DNA of 64,000 nucleotides from Troglohyphantes excavatus (GCA_963932185.1 OZ010678.1:15619144-15683143); one strand, 5' to 3'. Shown: positions 10,478-21,770, counted from the stretch's first letter. A program made the numbers and translations. The notes: generated by a model from the letters alone, not told the origin.

Positions 10478-11821
10478 CAGTCGTGGGGTACAGCTGTGCT
10501 GCACTTAAATTCAGTTGCGACGATTCAGGGGGGGGGGGGGGGGGGCAAGGGGGGGCGGTTGCCCCAGCATTTTTTTTGGAAGTTGCCCCCTCACTTTTTT
10601 AGTATAGCACTTTTTAAAAATAAAATTTAACTCAATTGTTTTACTGCATTGCCAAAACAGGACACATTTCGTACCCCAACTCCCCCTACCCACCCACTAC
10701 TACAGACTATAAACACATTTACTGAACAAGTGAATGTGTCCATCGGCCATCACAAATACTTAAACAAGGCTGGCCGTCGTGTTTCTGTAGCTAGTGTTTA
10801 AGTATATAGCTACTGAAAGGAAAACTACGATTTTTTTTTAGCCTATTGTGAAAACATTTTGTTACATATACATATATTTATTAAATTTTCATCTATCCGA
10901 TTTACAATATTGAAGTAAATTGACAGTTCAATTGTTCTTTCTCTGGACTAATATACATATGCTTTTGTTATAAAATTTTTGTAATATATTTCCATTAATC
11001 GGAAATGGAACTTAATTATTATTTTTCTGAAAAAATGTTTCAATGTCGCCCGAGCCCAATTTTTTGTGTCTTTCAACTCCCCCCCCACCCCACCCCCTCA
11101 ATTGATCTTGCCCCCTCACTTTTAACACCCAATCGCCGCCACTACTTAGATTTATTAGTGTATTTTAAAACTAAAATAAGATATTTTACTAATTTTCTTT
11201 AATGAAGATTATAATTCAAAAGGAAGATGACATTTCTACGGTAAGTAAAAAAAAACGCACAGAATGTTAAAAAAAGATTTTAAAAAAACTCAATTTAATC
11301 AAAACTGAAACCACCACGCAAAGTTAGGAATCGACTACATTGTTGCTATGACAACCTCTACATAGTATGGAGATCCCCCATGCTAATGCACTGCATGTGT
11401 GGTGAGGTACAGCCTGAGATGAATTTTCTGATTTGTGCTGAACTTGGTATTCGATAAACTGTTTGGTTCATGCATGACTCGCGAGGATGGCCAGAAACCG
11501 AGAATTTCCAAGAATCTCTCCAAACGGATATATTTTTCATGATAAGTTTACACGTGTGGTGTTGTTTCATTACCTAAGTTAATATTAAAATTGACCGATT
11601 CACAAGTTTAAAAGAAAAAAAGGATTGATTTAAATTTCAAAAAATAAATAAGTGTTTTCAATTTTTTTCGCATGTTATTATTTCGTAAAATTGAATGGAA
11701 ACTTTTTCTGAGATTTGAATAATAAATATTAAAGATGATTCGTTCGTGTATGGCCGTGGAAAGTAGGGGAGGTGCCACACGATTTCAGCTGCACTAACAT
11801 TTCCGACCAGGGCCGTCACTG
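10478..11821 (+). mobile_element. Old hAT element, family B, interrupted by a MITE
   Basis: Starts at a decayed CAGTCGTGGGG and ends GGCCGTCACTG, with similar flanks (AGTTGTAT / AGTTCTGT, 6 of 8). The body matches the complete family B copy at 56848-57592: GCTGCACTTAAATT, TTAGTGTATTTTAAAACTAA, CCTCTACATAGTAT and TTTTTTTCGCATGTTAT-type blocks in the same order. The MITE at 10512-11144 splits its 5' part. No transposase coding is seen. Confidence 0.75.
10512..11144. mobile_element. hAT MITE, family C copy, nested in family B
   Basis: Degenerate CAGTTGCGACG left end and CGCCGCCACTA right end. The subterminal blocks TTGCCCCCTCACTTTTTT and CTTGCCCCCTCACTTTT match the well-preserved copy at 47972-48276. 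The 8-bp flanks CTTAAATT and CTTAGATT agree at 7 positions. A long G run (10529-10545) lies just inside the left end. Confidence 0.75.
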
Positions 11822-11978
11822 AGTTCTGTTAATACAAAATAAATCAAAATTTTTTCAATCAATTTATTTATTATTTTGAAATGTTGGTATACTGCTATCT
11901 TTCAAATACTTTTTTAATCTATAAAAACACATGCAATCGGAGCACAGTGGGACGTTACTGCTGCCCAGTGATTATCGG

Positions 11979-12687
11979 CAGTGGCGGCCCGTGGTCGAAA
12001 ATTTTATTGCAGCCGAAATCATGTAACTCCCCCCCCCCCCCCCACTTTTCATAACCATACATGAACAAACATTCTTTAAAATGTATTACTCAAATGCAAA
12101 TCAATGTTTCCTTTAAACTTTTAGTGTAGAAAACACTTATTTTTTGAAAATTAAATCAATCCTCCTTTCTTTTAAACTTGAGAATTGGTCAATTTTAATT
12201 AAAGAAACAACAACACACATGTAAACTTATAAAAAAACTATTTCCGTTTGGAGAGATTCTTTGAAATTATCGTTTTGCGCTCACCCTGCCCAGACGATTC
12301 ACGCAGGAGCCAGTCATTTCAACGAAATCCCAAGTACAGCAGAGTTGAATAAATCCTTTTTGGCTGCATTTATGTCGTCACATTCTCCATTTTAGCGTGT
12401 TGGGGAAGTCATACTATGTAAGGTTGTCATGGCAACGGTGCAGCTGATTTCTAACTTCGCTTTTTAGCTGCAGTTTTGATTGAATGGAGTTTTTTGCCCT
12501 CCTGAATTTGTGCATTACGGCAACAGGTTTGCTATTTATCGGAGATTTTTTTTTACTTACCATAGAAATTTCATTTCCAATTCTAATCTTCACATAAGAA
12601 AATTAGTAACATATTTTAGTTTTAAAATGCACTAATAAAATTAGGTGCAGCCTGGCTGTACTTGCTGTAGTGCACGAGCCGCCACTG
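11979..12687 (-). mobile_element. hAT element, family B, inverted copy
   Basis: Termini CAGTGGCGGCCCGTGG and GAGCCGCCACTG, with 8-bp flanks ATTATCGG / AATATCAG (6 of 8). The body is the reverse of the copies at 10478 and 56848, with the same blocks (GTTGTCATGGCAAC region, TTTAAAATGCACTAATAAA). Together with 10478-11821 it forms a large inverted pair separated by about 160 bp. A run of C lies at 12029-12042. Confidence 0.8.
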
Positions 12688-12689
12688 AA

Positions 12690-13080
12690 TATCAGTGTTT
12701 AACACCTCAAAAATTAATGTAGAGAATAATTTAACACTTATATAATTTTAATTAGTATGCAAATTTTACATTAAATATACTACACACGTTAGAAAAAGGA
12801 TTCCTATTCGTATAACTTTTTTTTGCAAATTTTGTTTATAATTTCATCTGCAAGTATTTTTCTTAAAGTCTCATTTTCCTCTGCCATCAGCATAAAGGCT
12901 TCCAAATGATCTTGGGACAGAGCACTTACGTAAAAGAGTTAAAAATGAGAACCCAAAATAAATTTACATATCACAGTAGATTCACCACGATCAAACTAAA
13001 AAATCAACAAAAGAATAAATTATAATTAGATAAAATATAGACTGAAATCTTCAAGGTCCTTATAAGTCTATAAGGTCACC
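12690..13080. other. No recognised feature
   Basis: AT-rich spacer between a hAT element and a SINE. I see no open frame, terminal repeats or RNA-like structure worth naming. Confidence 0.5.
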
Positions 13081-13082
13081 AC

Positions 13083-13440
13083 CAGGATAATGGTGTTCAG
13101 CTGGTAATCAGAGGATTGCGAGTTCGAGCCCGTGTGATGGACTTGACGAAGAAAAGTAAAAAATTGTGATCGGAGGGTTGCCAGCTTCGCTGCAAAAATA
13201 CTAGAAAGTCGTCCAGAACATTCAACATATTATACTGGCGTGTATACGGAAGTATTGCACGATAAATCTGATCAGGGTTCAATGTCCTGATGTCTATTGA
13301 GGTTGCTTAGGTGTTTCCTCGTCATCTGACCTTGGTTATAAAATAACGAGGTGCCTGTATCAATGTGTATGTGACTGTGATAAGTCTCCATACGAGGACA
13401 AAAATAGGCAGCCGGAAAACGTATAAACCAAACCAAACTA
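13083..13440 (+). mobile_element. tRNA-derived SINE, head type 2, tail type 2
   Basis: tRNA-like head with TTCAGCTGGTAATCAGAGGA and a B-box-like GAGTTCGAGCCCG. Then comes the common SINE body (GATGGACTTGACGAAG, GATCGGAGGGTTGCC, AATCTGATCAGGGT, TTTCCTCGTCATCTGACC). The tail is the alternative type (TGATAAGTCTCCATACGAGG, GGCAGCCGGAAAACGTATAA), followed by the AACCAAACCAAAC 3' end. Confidence 0.8.
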
Positions 13441-13589
13441 ACTTAAATGTCACCACGCAGCCAATCGTTGTAGGCAAGCAGGTGATCCGAAAATCTTATT
13501 CTGTTTTTCACAAACATCAGAGCCTTCGAAGTCTCAAGATCTTTGTCACACTACTACTCGACCACAATGCCTCTTTTTTGCCATAGGAG

Positions 13590-13690
13590 AAAGGCCACAT
13601 GTTTGTGAGATGTGTATAACTAGTCATTTCGCATGCATGTGGTTTTTCATCTGTGTGGAAATATGCCATCTTGTTTACCACAGAAGAAAA
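13590..13690. pseudogene. Decayed C2H2 zinc-finger linker fragments on both strands
   Basis: On the + strand at 13590-13620 the frame reads GERPHVCEMC. On the - strand, about 30 bp further on, it reads HTDEKPHACEM. Both are versions of the TGEKP linker plus first cysteine pair of tandem C2H2 fingers. The rest of a finger (paired histidines at normal spacing) is not intact on either strand. The two linkers face each other as an inverted repeat, so this is the remnant of a palindromic or fold-back rearrangement of a zinc-finger gene. Confidence 0.55.
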
Positions 13691-13805
13691 GATATGGCAA
13701 GTATATATTGACACTATATTTACGGCACAATCACTGTGGGACGGGCGATCACTATTCTTGGTATTTTCACGTTCTACTTCATGCGAGGGGAGAGTGATGT
13801 TATAT

Positions 13806-14533
13806 AATTGAGGTGTTTGCTGTAAAAAGGAGGTAGCTCCAATTATTCAAGTTTCCAGAAAGCCGTAAAAAACTTTGAAAATTCAAAATTCCAAGTTGTG
13901 TGAAGATATTCTTTTTGATCAATCCCCGTGTTCCTACATATTCTGACAGTGTTTTCGCTCAAAAATATATCTTCCAGATGACGTAGCACATGTTGGATTG
14001 TTGGTTCTACCTCTTTCTTGCAACCAAATAGATGCTCTGTCTACCTCTATGAAAAATATTTCACAAAAATATACAATTTAATATAATATTATTTTATTTA
14101 AAGAAAACTTCAATTGAAATATATAGCATATAACTTGGCTTTAAAAACATAAAATTACATTTTTAATCATCACACTCCCCCTCTGTAACGTCCGGCTCAT
14201 CTGCTGCGTTGTGTGGTTGTAGTCCATCGTAGAACCACAAAGCGTAAAAGAACCAAAAACTCTACTGTTTATAAGTGCTGTATAACCTTCCTGTAAACAA
14301 AGCACATCAGTCGTATGAGGAAAAATGGTGGTAGCTCCAGGACCTACCTCTATGTTGTAACAAACTAATGAGACAGACAGCTCCATTTATTGAGTAACGC
14401 GAGAACTAATGATTGGAGCTACATCTTTCTGGCACCAAACGAGCAAGTTTTTTTTTACCACAAGGTAGTACATGTAACTCCAAATTCCCCTAGGTTGGAG
14501 CTACATCCTTTTTACAGCAAACCCTTCAATTGT
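13806..14533. mobile_element. Inverted-repeat element (~0.73 kb) with GTAGCTCC motifs
   Basis: The left end GTTTGCTGTAAAAAGGA then GTAGCTCCAA mirrors the right end TTGGAGCTAC then TCCTTTTTACAGCAAAC, with about 37 bp of near-perfect pairing. The GGAGCTAC/GTAGCTCC motif also occurs several times internally (near 14330 and 14415). No coding capacity. Superfamily not determined; no clear target duplication. Confidence 0.65.
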
Positions 14534-14934
14534 GAAAAATGCATGTGGTATTTTAACAATGTTTTTCTTAGTTTTATGTTCATTATATGAGATGCAGATA
14601 GATTCAAATTCAAGTATCTCTGTTAAATCCCCCAACAAATTTAAAGGCTATATATTCAAAGCCCATTTGGAAAAGGATTGTTGCAATAAAGTAATCCCAA
14701 ATATAATATAAGAATTTTATTGTTACGATGTGTTGTTATGATGCGAAGTGTGGATTGCCAAAGTCGTACTGGACTCCGATTGGCTTAACTTCTTATTGGA
14801 AGTACATAACGGCTATAGTTAAATGTGATTTTTTCTTGTGATTTCGGTAAAGTCGTTAGAACTGTTTACAGCGTGGTATCCTATGTGAGTTACACCCACT
14901 GATCTGTAAATTTTGCATTTTGTGGACTTGAAGA

Positions 14935-15190
14935 AGCCAATTGAAAGAGTAACAACTGTACCCCACTTGCATCGCTACTACAATATTTGGTATATTTTAT
15001 TCATGTCAAAATAAGCCGACATATATTGCTTTTGGCTGAGTTTTTTTATTTTCTTTTAAGACCCATTTTAAATACAATCTGTTATTAAAATAGAAAGTCT
15101 TCTGCAAGACGAAATGGTTATACAGCAGAGCAAAAACTGTTTGGTAATATAAAAATTAATTCTTTAAGAAGAAAATATGATATTTATATA
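14935..15190 (+). repeat. Dispersed repeat shared with 31500-31985
   Basis: Blocks GGTAACAACTGTA, CATCGCTAC, TGCTTTTGGCTGAGTTTTTT and AATATAAAAATTAATTCT occur in the same order at 31500-31985. In that other copy a large (TA)n tract has expanded. Family unknown. Confidence 0.55.
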
Positions 15191-15199
15191 CATTTAATA

Positions 15200-16060
15200 T
15201 TTCTATAATGCTATGGTATTAAAAAACACCAATAAATCACTTAAAAAAGTTCTTTGGGGTACAGTATGGCTGCTTCCACATTGCCTTCAACGCACGCATA
15301 GAGGAAACAAGTTTAAGAGTCTCCCAGAAGTTACAGTTAGAGTTCAGTGCAGAAAAGTCATTAGGACTATTTACAGCATATTATCTATATATATAAATGC
15401 GAAATACCCCACTCATCACTAATTCTCCAATTTCTGTATACCTCTGGAGAAGAAATTTGGCAAAGTTGTTCTTTATACCTTAATAAATAGGAAAAGTACG
15501 TTATTTTTGTTTCGATCGAACGTATTTAAGGGGGTGTAAAACCTCTTTTTCGATGTTAGTAGCAACGTTTCTTTGCGAATCTACAGATCCAAAAGACCTA
15601 GAGTGTTGAATATTGGAACACAGGGGTGCTTGGGCCCTAGGGGTGCAGTAAGAAAGAATATTTAAAAATTTGAACTCAAACTGCCAAAATAACCATTTTT
15701 TAAAAAACACTTTCCATAGGATTAACATGGAGAACGTGTAACAATGCAATATTTGAAGATTGAAACAATGGAATATTTTAATATTATATAACCTATACTG
15801 ATTGGCTGATAACTAAATATCGCCAAATTTATAAAAAATATTTCGCCAATTTTGTAATTTCTTTCTTTCCCGTGCGTAGAACGGGTATTTCAGCTAGACT
15901 ATCATATGAGAGTTGCACCTAGCCTATTGCAGATGTAAAACGAGCTTTACAGTTGTTTATTAGTCTTTATTAAAGCATTTTAAAAAAAGTTCTTTTTATT
16001 TTGTTAAATTCCACATAAAATGGTTATTGATTATACTAAAAGGTTTTTTTTTGTACTCTA
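15200..16060. other. No recognised feature
   Basis: AT-rich sequence upstream of a candidate terminal exon. It contains short open frames without family resemblance and no terminal repeats. Confidence 0.4.
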
Positions 16061-16064
16061 ATAG

Positions 16065-16171
16065 GTAATGCTCATTATTCGCTAGAAGCTTCCCTTGTGG
16101 AATCTGCCATTCCAGAATCTCCAACGCCATGGGCAATGTATTTTCAATTCAACAATTTCAAATCGTTGTAA
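16065..16171 (+). CDS. Candidate terminal exon, product not recognised
   Basis: Preceded by a T-rich tract and a TCTAATAG acceptor. It must be entered in phase 1, because the other two frames meet a stop early. The 34-residue tail contains HYSLEASLVESAIPESP and ends TPWAMYFQFNNFKSL before TAA at 16169. Base composition is more balanced than the surroundings. An AATAAA signal lies 173 bp after the stop. It could be the last exon of a gene whose earlier exons I cannot assemble, or an alternative 3' end. The phase does not fit direct joining to the phase-0 RAPGEF exon. Confidence 0.45.
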
Positions 16172-16343
16172 AACGCAATTTTGATGCAAAAGTTGATATC
16201 CTAAATCATTGAATAATGTATGTATTTTTATAGTGGATGTATATTGTTTTTTATTTGCCAAAGACTTGAGCTTTGCTTGTGAACTGCCAACTATTCCTTG
16301 AAATTGTTCCAGCTAACTTTTTTCATATATGTATGTTTTGTAA

Positions 16344-16349
16344 AATAAA
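16344..16349 (+). terminator. Poly(A) signal AATAAA
   Basis: AATAAA downstream of the candidate stop codon at 16169, in a T/GT-rich context. In such AT-rich DNA a single hexamer is weak evidence; its position after an exon-like block raises it somewhat. Confidence 0.35.
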
Positions 16350-16421
16350 AGAATTCAGTAAATAATTTGTTTTTTTATTAAGAAAAGTTGGTTTAAGATT
16401 TTATAAAATGATAATAATTAT

Positions 16422-17246
16422 TAGGGATGTGAAAAAAAAGAACACCCTGTTCTTTTTTCTTTTCGGATATATTCTTTCTTAACTTGATGTCCCTCTAATC
16501 CTAAACGTCTTTTGTGTAAGCTGGGAAGTTATATATTTTTTAAGCACTTCAAGTGATAGACAATGTTTTTCCTTTCGGATTTCATTTTTAAAATCTTAAC
16601 AAATGAATGGCTTTTAAAATATTATGTTAATTTGACCTTAATTTCCTTTCAATCTACAAACTAGCAAGCAAATTATTTCAAATTTGCAATGCGTATTGAT
16701 TTAGGAATAAAATGTATTATATTAACATGTAAATATATGAAAAATGCTTGCGTCCTAGGGATCCCTTCAAGGAACTTATACTTTTCTTTAAGATTTATAC
16801 ATATTTACTGCTCTAAATTGTTAGAGTTGTGCGTTATTGAAACTAAGAATTTGCTATATTAAAACTTTTATTACCATTACATCTGATTTTGAAAGATAAC
16901 TTTAGAATTTTTCATTTTCTGTTTTTCCTGTCATAATCTGTTTTTTTTCTGTAAAATTTTTGTAATGAATTATTTTCTGAAATGTCGATATAAATTTAAA
17001 CTACACTAATTATTAATTGTTTTCTTATTTTGAAAATTATAGATCCTTTTTTAATTTTGAATTATTTACTATATAAAATAAAATTAATCGTCATGTGTTA
17101 ATTTTTATGGTTTTAAGTTTAAAAATACCACAAAAAAATTCTTAAAAAAAGAACAGTTTTCTGAAAAGAACAGGTTAATGAACAGTTCTTTAAAAAAGAA
17201 CAGGTAATAGCTGTTCTTTAAAAAGAACATATATTTCACATCCCTA
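16422..17246. mobile_element. hAT element (825 bp) with AAAGAACA subterminal repeats
   Basis: Terminal inverted repeats TAGGGATGTGAAA / TTTCACATCCCTA. 8-bp flanks ATAATTAT and ATAGTTAT agree at 7 of 8. Near the right end AAAGAACAG-type motifs repeat about five times, and the left end has the complement-like CTGTTCTTTTTT. These could be transposase binding sites. No transposase frame. Confidence 0.85.
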
Positions 17247-17473
17247 ATAGTTATGTATATATTATTTCAGTAGTAAATATCCCTTTTGCTGGTCTCACAC
17301 GCAACGGATCTTAACATTTTAGGTATAAAAAAAAAGGGAATTTCCCGGAGGTACAGTGGGAAATTGTACTTTTTTCTCATGAATGTTAATTTAAAAAAAA
17401 AGTGTTTAATAATAATTATATTCCAAGCAGTTTTTAAACGATCCGCTTGTAGTTCTGCCATCTGTGGATATAC

Positions 17474-17840
17474 AGGGTGGTAACATAACCTGGAAATCAG
17501 GGAATTATCATGGAAATTTTTAATTCTGGAAATATCGGGGAAAAGTCAGGGAAATTTATCAAAATGTCACAAAAAAAATCAGGGAAATTTTCAAATTTGG
17601 GTTATTAAAACGGCAATTATCGTCTATTATGCCCTCAATTTGGGCAATGGAGGGAGAAGCAAAGTGCATTGGGCCTCGAATTGTAAGCAACATATGAGGG
17701 GCTAATGAATATGGGATTTATCGAAGACTGGAATTGGAAATATAAAGCATATAAAATTGTCTACAAAAGAAATCATTTGAAAAAACTTGCTTTGTTTTTA
17801 CTTCATCTGCTTACAGAGAACATTTCGATAACGATCACAT
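17474..17840 (+). mobile_element. Truncated CAGGGTGGTAACA hAT-like element
   Basis: The left end CAGGGTGGTAACATAACC and following phrases (GAAATTTTTAATTCTGGAAA, AATTGTAAGC, TACAAAAGAAAT) match the full element at 9455-10155. The matching right terminus is absent, so the copy is 3'-truncated. Confidence 0.65.
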
Positions 17841-17879
17841 AAACTACCATTCTGTTTCCGAACTGCGTATCATTCCCAC

Positions 17880-18280
17880 GCATTTGTATTTCAAAACCCT
17901 GATTTTACATCCATATATGGTCACTAGAATTCATGAGAACCGAAACTTTCTCTTTCGATGGGAACCTCTATTGGGCAGTCCTGCGAATTCAAAGCGTCCC
18001 TAACCTAATCATCATTTATGTATGGTGTGTCTCTGCGTCCTTGGATTTTTAGCCGCTATCCGCAACAAAAGCAGAATAAAGTATTTCTAAAACTAATAAT
18101 ACGGATCCTGAAATTTATCACATAGCACAATTTTCTTATAAAAATATTATTACATATATATGGTGATAAATTTTCTCTACAGAACATTGTAAGGGCTTCT
18201 GAACCCCTAACCCCCTCCCCTTGCGTACGCCTCTTGTACAGTTTATAAATATCTTGTCATGAATTAAACAAAAACATATT
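17880..18280. other. No recognised feature
   Basis: Mixed-composition spacer (for example CTAACCCCCTCCCCTTGC at about 18210). No supported frame or repeat boundary. Confidence 0.35.
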
Positions 18281-18285
18281 TTATG

Positions 18286-19190
18286 AAATAATCTTTCTAG
18301 AAAAAAGGAAAACCGACTTTAAGGAAAATGCGCTAAAAAGTAAAAAGTAATTTTTAATTTTACGAATGACTTGGAAAAATTTAATTATTGAATAACAATT
18401 TTATACTTAGTGAAACTTTTTGAAATCGGCTCAAAAATTTAGGTATGATTTTTGTAACTTCCAAAAGTTAATAATTCAATATTTTCAACTCATTCGTAAA
18501 ATTAAAAATTATTTTTTACTTTTTAGCTCATGTACCTTAAAGTCGGTTTTCCTTTTTTCTAGAAAGATTATTTTATTTTTCCCTTTTTAGTTTTTAATTT
18601 TGCAGGGAGCTTCGCCCCCTATCATTATTCACCAAGAAATTCAAGTAATAACTTGTGCTTACATTTGGTCTCAACAATGTATATCGTAAAACAATCCCTA
18701 TCCATGGCAATAAATGCTGGTTAAACGAAATGTCATTGTTGTAAACAATGAAAATATAATGAAATCGGATAAATTGTTTAAAAAACTTCAGTTAATCGAC
18801 ATTTCCGGATATATAACAGCCGGAAATATTTTTGCAGATTTTGCCTAAGTGGATTTTTCTCTATCAAACAAAAAAAGAATTTTCGAAATCGAACAATATT
18901 TTTTTTCAAACGGTACGGTCAATTGAGAATTCCGGATAGTTAAACACCGGATAACCGGATTTTTTTTTTCAAATGGCTCCCAAGTGAAACATTCCCTATC
19001 CGACAAAAAAAGAAATTGTGCAAATATCTGAATTAGAACCGAATTCCCGCGCAAACATACGTAAAAAAATATATATAACGGTCGAATTGATAACCTCTCG
19101 ACTTGGCGCGCGTTGGCGGTTTTAATTTAAAGTTTCTAGCGGTTTTATTTTGCAGTTTTGATTGGCGCGCTAATTAGTCGGTTAAAAATA
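18286..19190 (+). repeat. Palindromic repeat family P, copy 1
   Basis: Two parts. First is a ~300-bp imperfect palindrome, from TCTTTCTAGAAAAAAGG via AAAACCGACTTTAAGG to CTTAAAGTCGGTTTTCC and TTCTAGAAAGATTA. A short hairpin follows (GGGAGCTTCGCCCCCT). Then come about 550 bp containing spaced CCGGATA motifs, and finally GGCGGTTTTAATTT and AGTCGGTTAAAAA. The order repeats at 29530, 33935 and, inverted, 35575. It has no coding capacity. Possibly a non-autonomous Helitron-like or fold-back element. Confidence 0.65.
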
Positions 19191-19261
19191 TTGGAGATAC
19201 TGCTTCAGTTCTGCTGCTGTGTAAGGCAATCCGCTACTATCTGCACCTTCTAATTGCAGGT

Positions 19262-19342
19262 CAGGAATGGCGAGGGCATCGGACTCAGCATTCAGGAAGC
19301 GTGGGTTAAACCCTTTATTTAAAAAAAAAAAAAAAAAAAAAA
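19262..19342 (+). mobile_element. tRNA-Leu-like retropseudogene with poly(A)
   Basis: GTCAGGAATGGCGAGGGC gives an A-box-like start, and GCGTGGGTTAAACCC resembles the variable arm and B box of a tRNA-Leu. It is followed almost directly by about 22 A (19321-19342). The folding is incomplete and there is no CCA logic. The poly(A) points to retroposition rather than a functional tRNA gene. Confidence 0.5.
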
Positions 19343-19737
19343 CATTCAAGTGTTGTTTGGGAGATTTAGGATATTTTAATTAAATTTCAAGTAATTGTTA
19401 TTATTTCATTATCGCCCACCTGTGCAGCAAAGATGCAAGACGTTTACAACCAATTGAATCTCGGTGGAATTTTACATCCTTCAATCCTCCCACGCGAAAT
19501 AACCCAGCCCTGTAATTAGGTCTTTTTCTTGTCATTTCGAATGATGAAATCAGACGATCACACACAATTTCTAAAGCGAAGTGAATCGATTACGTCATTC
19601 GAGAAGTATTTAATCATATATATTGTAATTGGAAATGAAATTGCTTCTTTGGTTTGCCAAGGTCTGGAATAACAAACTGCCCAACGACAGCCTGCTTTAC
19701 AAAGCACTGGATTGCGGATTTGGTTTGGTTTGGTTTT

Positions 19738-20147
19738 GTTAATTAACGTCGTACAGCTGCACAGTGGGCTATTGGCGATGGTTCGGGGTCAATCTCAAAG
19801 GAAAGACCCGGGAACACATTCACACACACATTCATTCATACCTGCACCTCGTTATTTTAGAACCATGGTCAGATGACGAGGAAACACCTGAACTGGCATC
19901 CAACGCCTTCAATAGACGTCGGGACTTTGGACCCCGATCAGATTGATCATGCACCAGTCCCGTATACACGCCGATAATTTTTGTGGATGCTCTGGACGAC
20001 ATTCCTAGTATTTTGTAGCGAAGCTGGCAACCCTCCGATCACAAGACCACTACTTTTCTTAGTCAAGTCCGTCGCACAGGATCGAACCGGGAACACTTCG
20101 ATTCCCAGCTGACGCCTTTTCCACTGGGCTATCCGGACCCCCAAAGA
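19738..20147 (-). mobile_element. tRNA-derived SINE (tail type 1), minus strand
   Basis: Read on the - strand: degraded tRNA-like head with GGCGTCAGCTGGGAATCG, the common body, then GTGTGTGAATGTGTTCCC and the 3' end AATAGCCCACTGTGCAGCT. On the + strand it begins at TTAATTAACGTCG. About 410 bp. Confidence 0.8.
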
Positions 20148-20149
20148 AG

Positions 20150-20890
20150 ATGACCCCCCATAGAGTTGTGCTTCAAATAAAGTAGTGCGCACCAAACACG
20201 GGCGCTCCGCGCACTCTACCATACACGAATCAAAACAATCTTCTGTCTTGTTTTAATTTAAAACTTCCCCATTCCTGTAGTTTTATCTATTGGGGCATAA
20301 CGACTCTCCATAGGTCAGAGTATGAAGTACCTTTTGTATACATATACTTATACTGGTAGACGTTTACAAAGATAACCCTTTGTTCACTACATAAGAGATG
20401 ATTATAAGCTTCACAACGAAACAATGCTTCAATTACAAAAATTCCTTATATATATAAAAAAAAACAATGCGTACATTTCGATGTGTGTGGCAAAAAGCAA
20501 ATCCGACAACCGCGCCATCTAGCGTCGATTCTTCCATGCATAACTGAATTGGAGGTCGAATTGCGGCCTTGAGAAACCGATATGAACGACCGGACAAAGC
20601 GATTTTTTTTTTGTTTAATTTTTTCCTATTCATATCTTCTACCTCAAAAGCAGAAAGTTTTCTTTTTGTCTACTGTAATTTCGCTTTTCGAATATCACCG
20701 GTTTTTTTTTGTCTTAGTTCGTGAATAGAATTCGAAATGAGCTTCTTTGAAGAACAAGCTACGAACACAGTAGTTTGGTTAAACAGATGTTTTTTTGGGC
20801 TCTGTTGTTCTGGAATTTATGTTATTTTTAGAGAACAGTTGTCACCTGTTCATGTTCTTTTTTTTAAATGATTGTCAATGTGTTATTTTC
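20150..20890. other. Unassigned stretch
   Basis: Balanced to AT-rich sequence with no assignable gene. At 20800-20865 TTGTTCTGGAATTT and GAACAGTTGTCACCTGTTC resemble the subterminal motif of the hAT element at 16422, so a decayed fragment is possible. Confidence 0.35.
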
Positions 20891-20894
20891 AAAG

Positions 20895-21333
20895 GCCTCC
20901 GTGACCGAGCGGTAAAAGGCGTCAGCTGGGAATCCGAAGATTCCTGGTTCGATCCTTGGCGATGGATTTGACAGAGAAAAGTAAAAAAAAGTTGTGATCT
21001 TGTGATCGGAAGGTTGCCAGCTTCGCTACAAAATACTTTAAAAGTCGTTCAGAACATCCGCAAAAATTAACGGCGTGTATACGGGACTGGTGAACGATAA
21101 ATCTGATCAGGGTTAAAAAGTCCCGACGTCTATTGAAGGCGTTGGGTGCCAGTTCAGGTGTTTCCTCGTCACCTGACCATGGTTCTAAAATAACGAGGTG
21201 CATGTATGAATGTGTGTATGTGTTCCCGGGTCTTTCCTTTTTGTTTTCGAGATAGACCCGGAACCGTCGCCAATAGTCCACTGTGCAGCTCTCGTGCGAC
21301 GTTAATTAGCAAAAACCAAAACCAAACCGGAAA
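20895..21333 (+). mobile_element. tRNA-derived SINE, head type 1, tail type 1 (near full length)
   Basis: Head GCCTCCGTGACCGAGCGG (A box) and GGTTCGATCC (B box) resemble a tRNA-Ser/Leu. Then come AGTAAAAAAAAGTTGTGATC, GATCGGAAGGTTGCCAGC, GGGACTGGTGAACGATAAAT, TTTCCTCGTCACCTGACC, a TGTATGAATGTGTGTATGTG region, CCGGGTCTTTCC and the 3' end AAAACCAAAACCAAACC. About 440 bp. It serves as a reference copy for the family. Confidence 0.88.
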
Positions 21334-21354
21334 CAACAGTTTAGGGCAGCCGAT

Positions 21355-21770
21355 CAGTGCCGTCACACAAAAAGTTTTTTGGGGGGGTTGAAACAAGAAA
21401 GTTTCCAACTTAACGATTTCAAATCCCCAATTTAACTATTCGAAATTCCCAACTCAACAGTACTGAATATTCCCAGTTCCAATTTATCGACATTTTTCAT
21501 CTTTTTTATTAGATAATATTAAATAGTTCTCTTCCAAGCATTGATTTGTTGCACGCATGTTTCAAAACAGTGTTCGTTCTGAGGTCAAATTTTAAATTTA
21601 ATCTTACAAGTTGGGCAATTTCTAATCATCCCTTGATTTCATTTGCTAATAATATTAATTTTTTTCAAGCATAAATTTTCCCAACTCGGGGATTTATAAA
21701 ACTCGAAATTTCCAACGTTTAGGGTTTCCAGATTATTGGGGGAGGGGGGGGGGGGGGGGGGCAAATTAGT
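21355..21770 (+). mobile_element. hAT-like element, family D, copy 1
   Basis: Left end CAGTGCCGTCACACAAA, then repeated phrases CCAACTTAACGAT and GAAATTCCCAACTCAA. An inverted relative lies at 40690-41367. The right end runs into GGGGGAGGGGGG and is not well defined. Confidence 0.6.

Noticed and set aside
10529..10560. G-run as G-quadruplex regulator
   Set aside because: Long homopolymer inside a decayed MITE; similar C/G runs occur in several MITEs here and nothing links it to a promoter.
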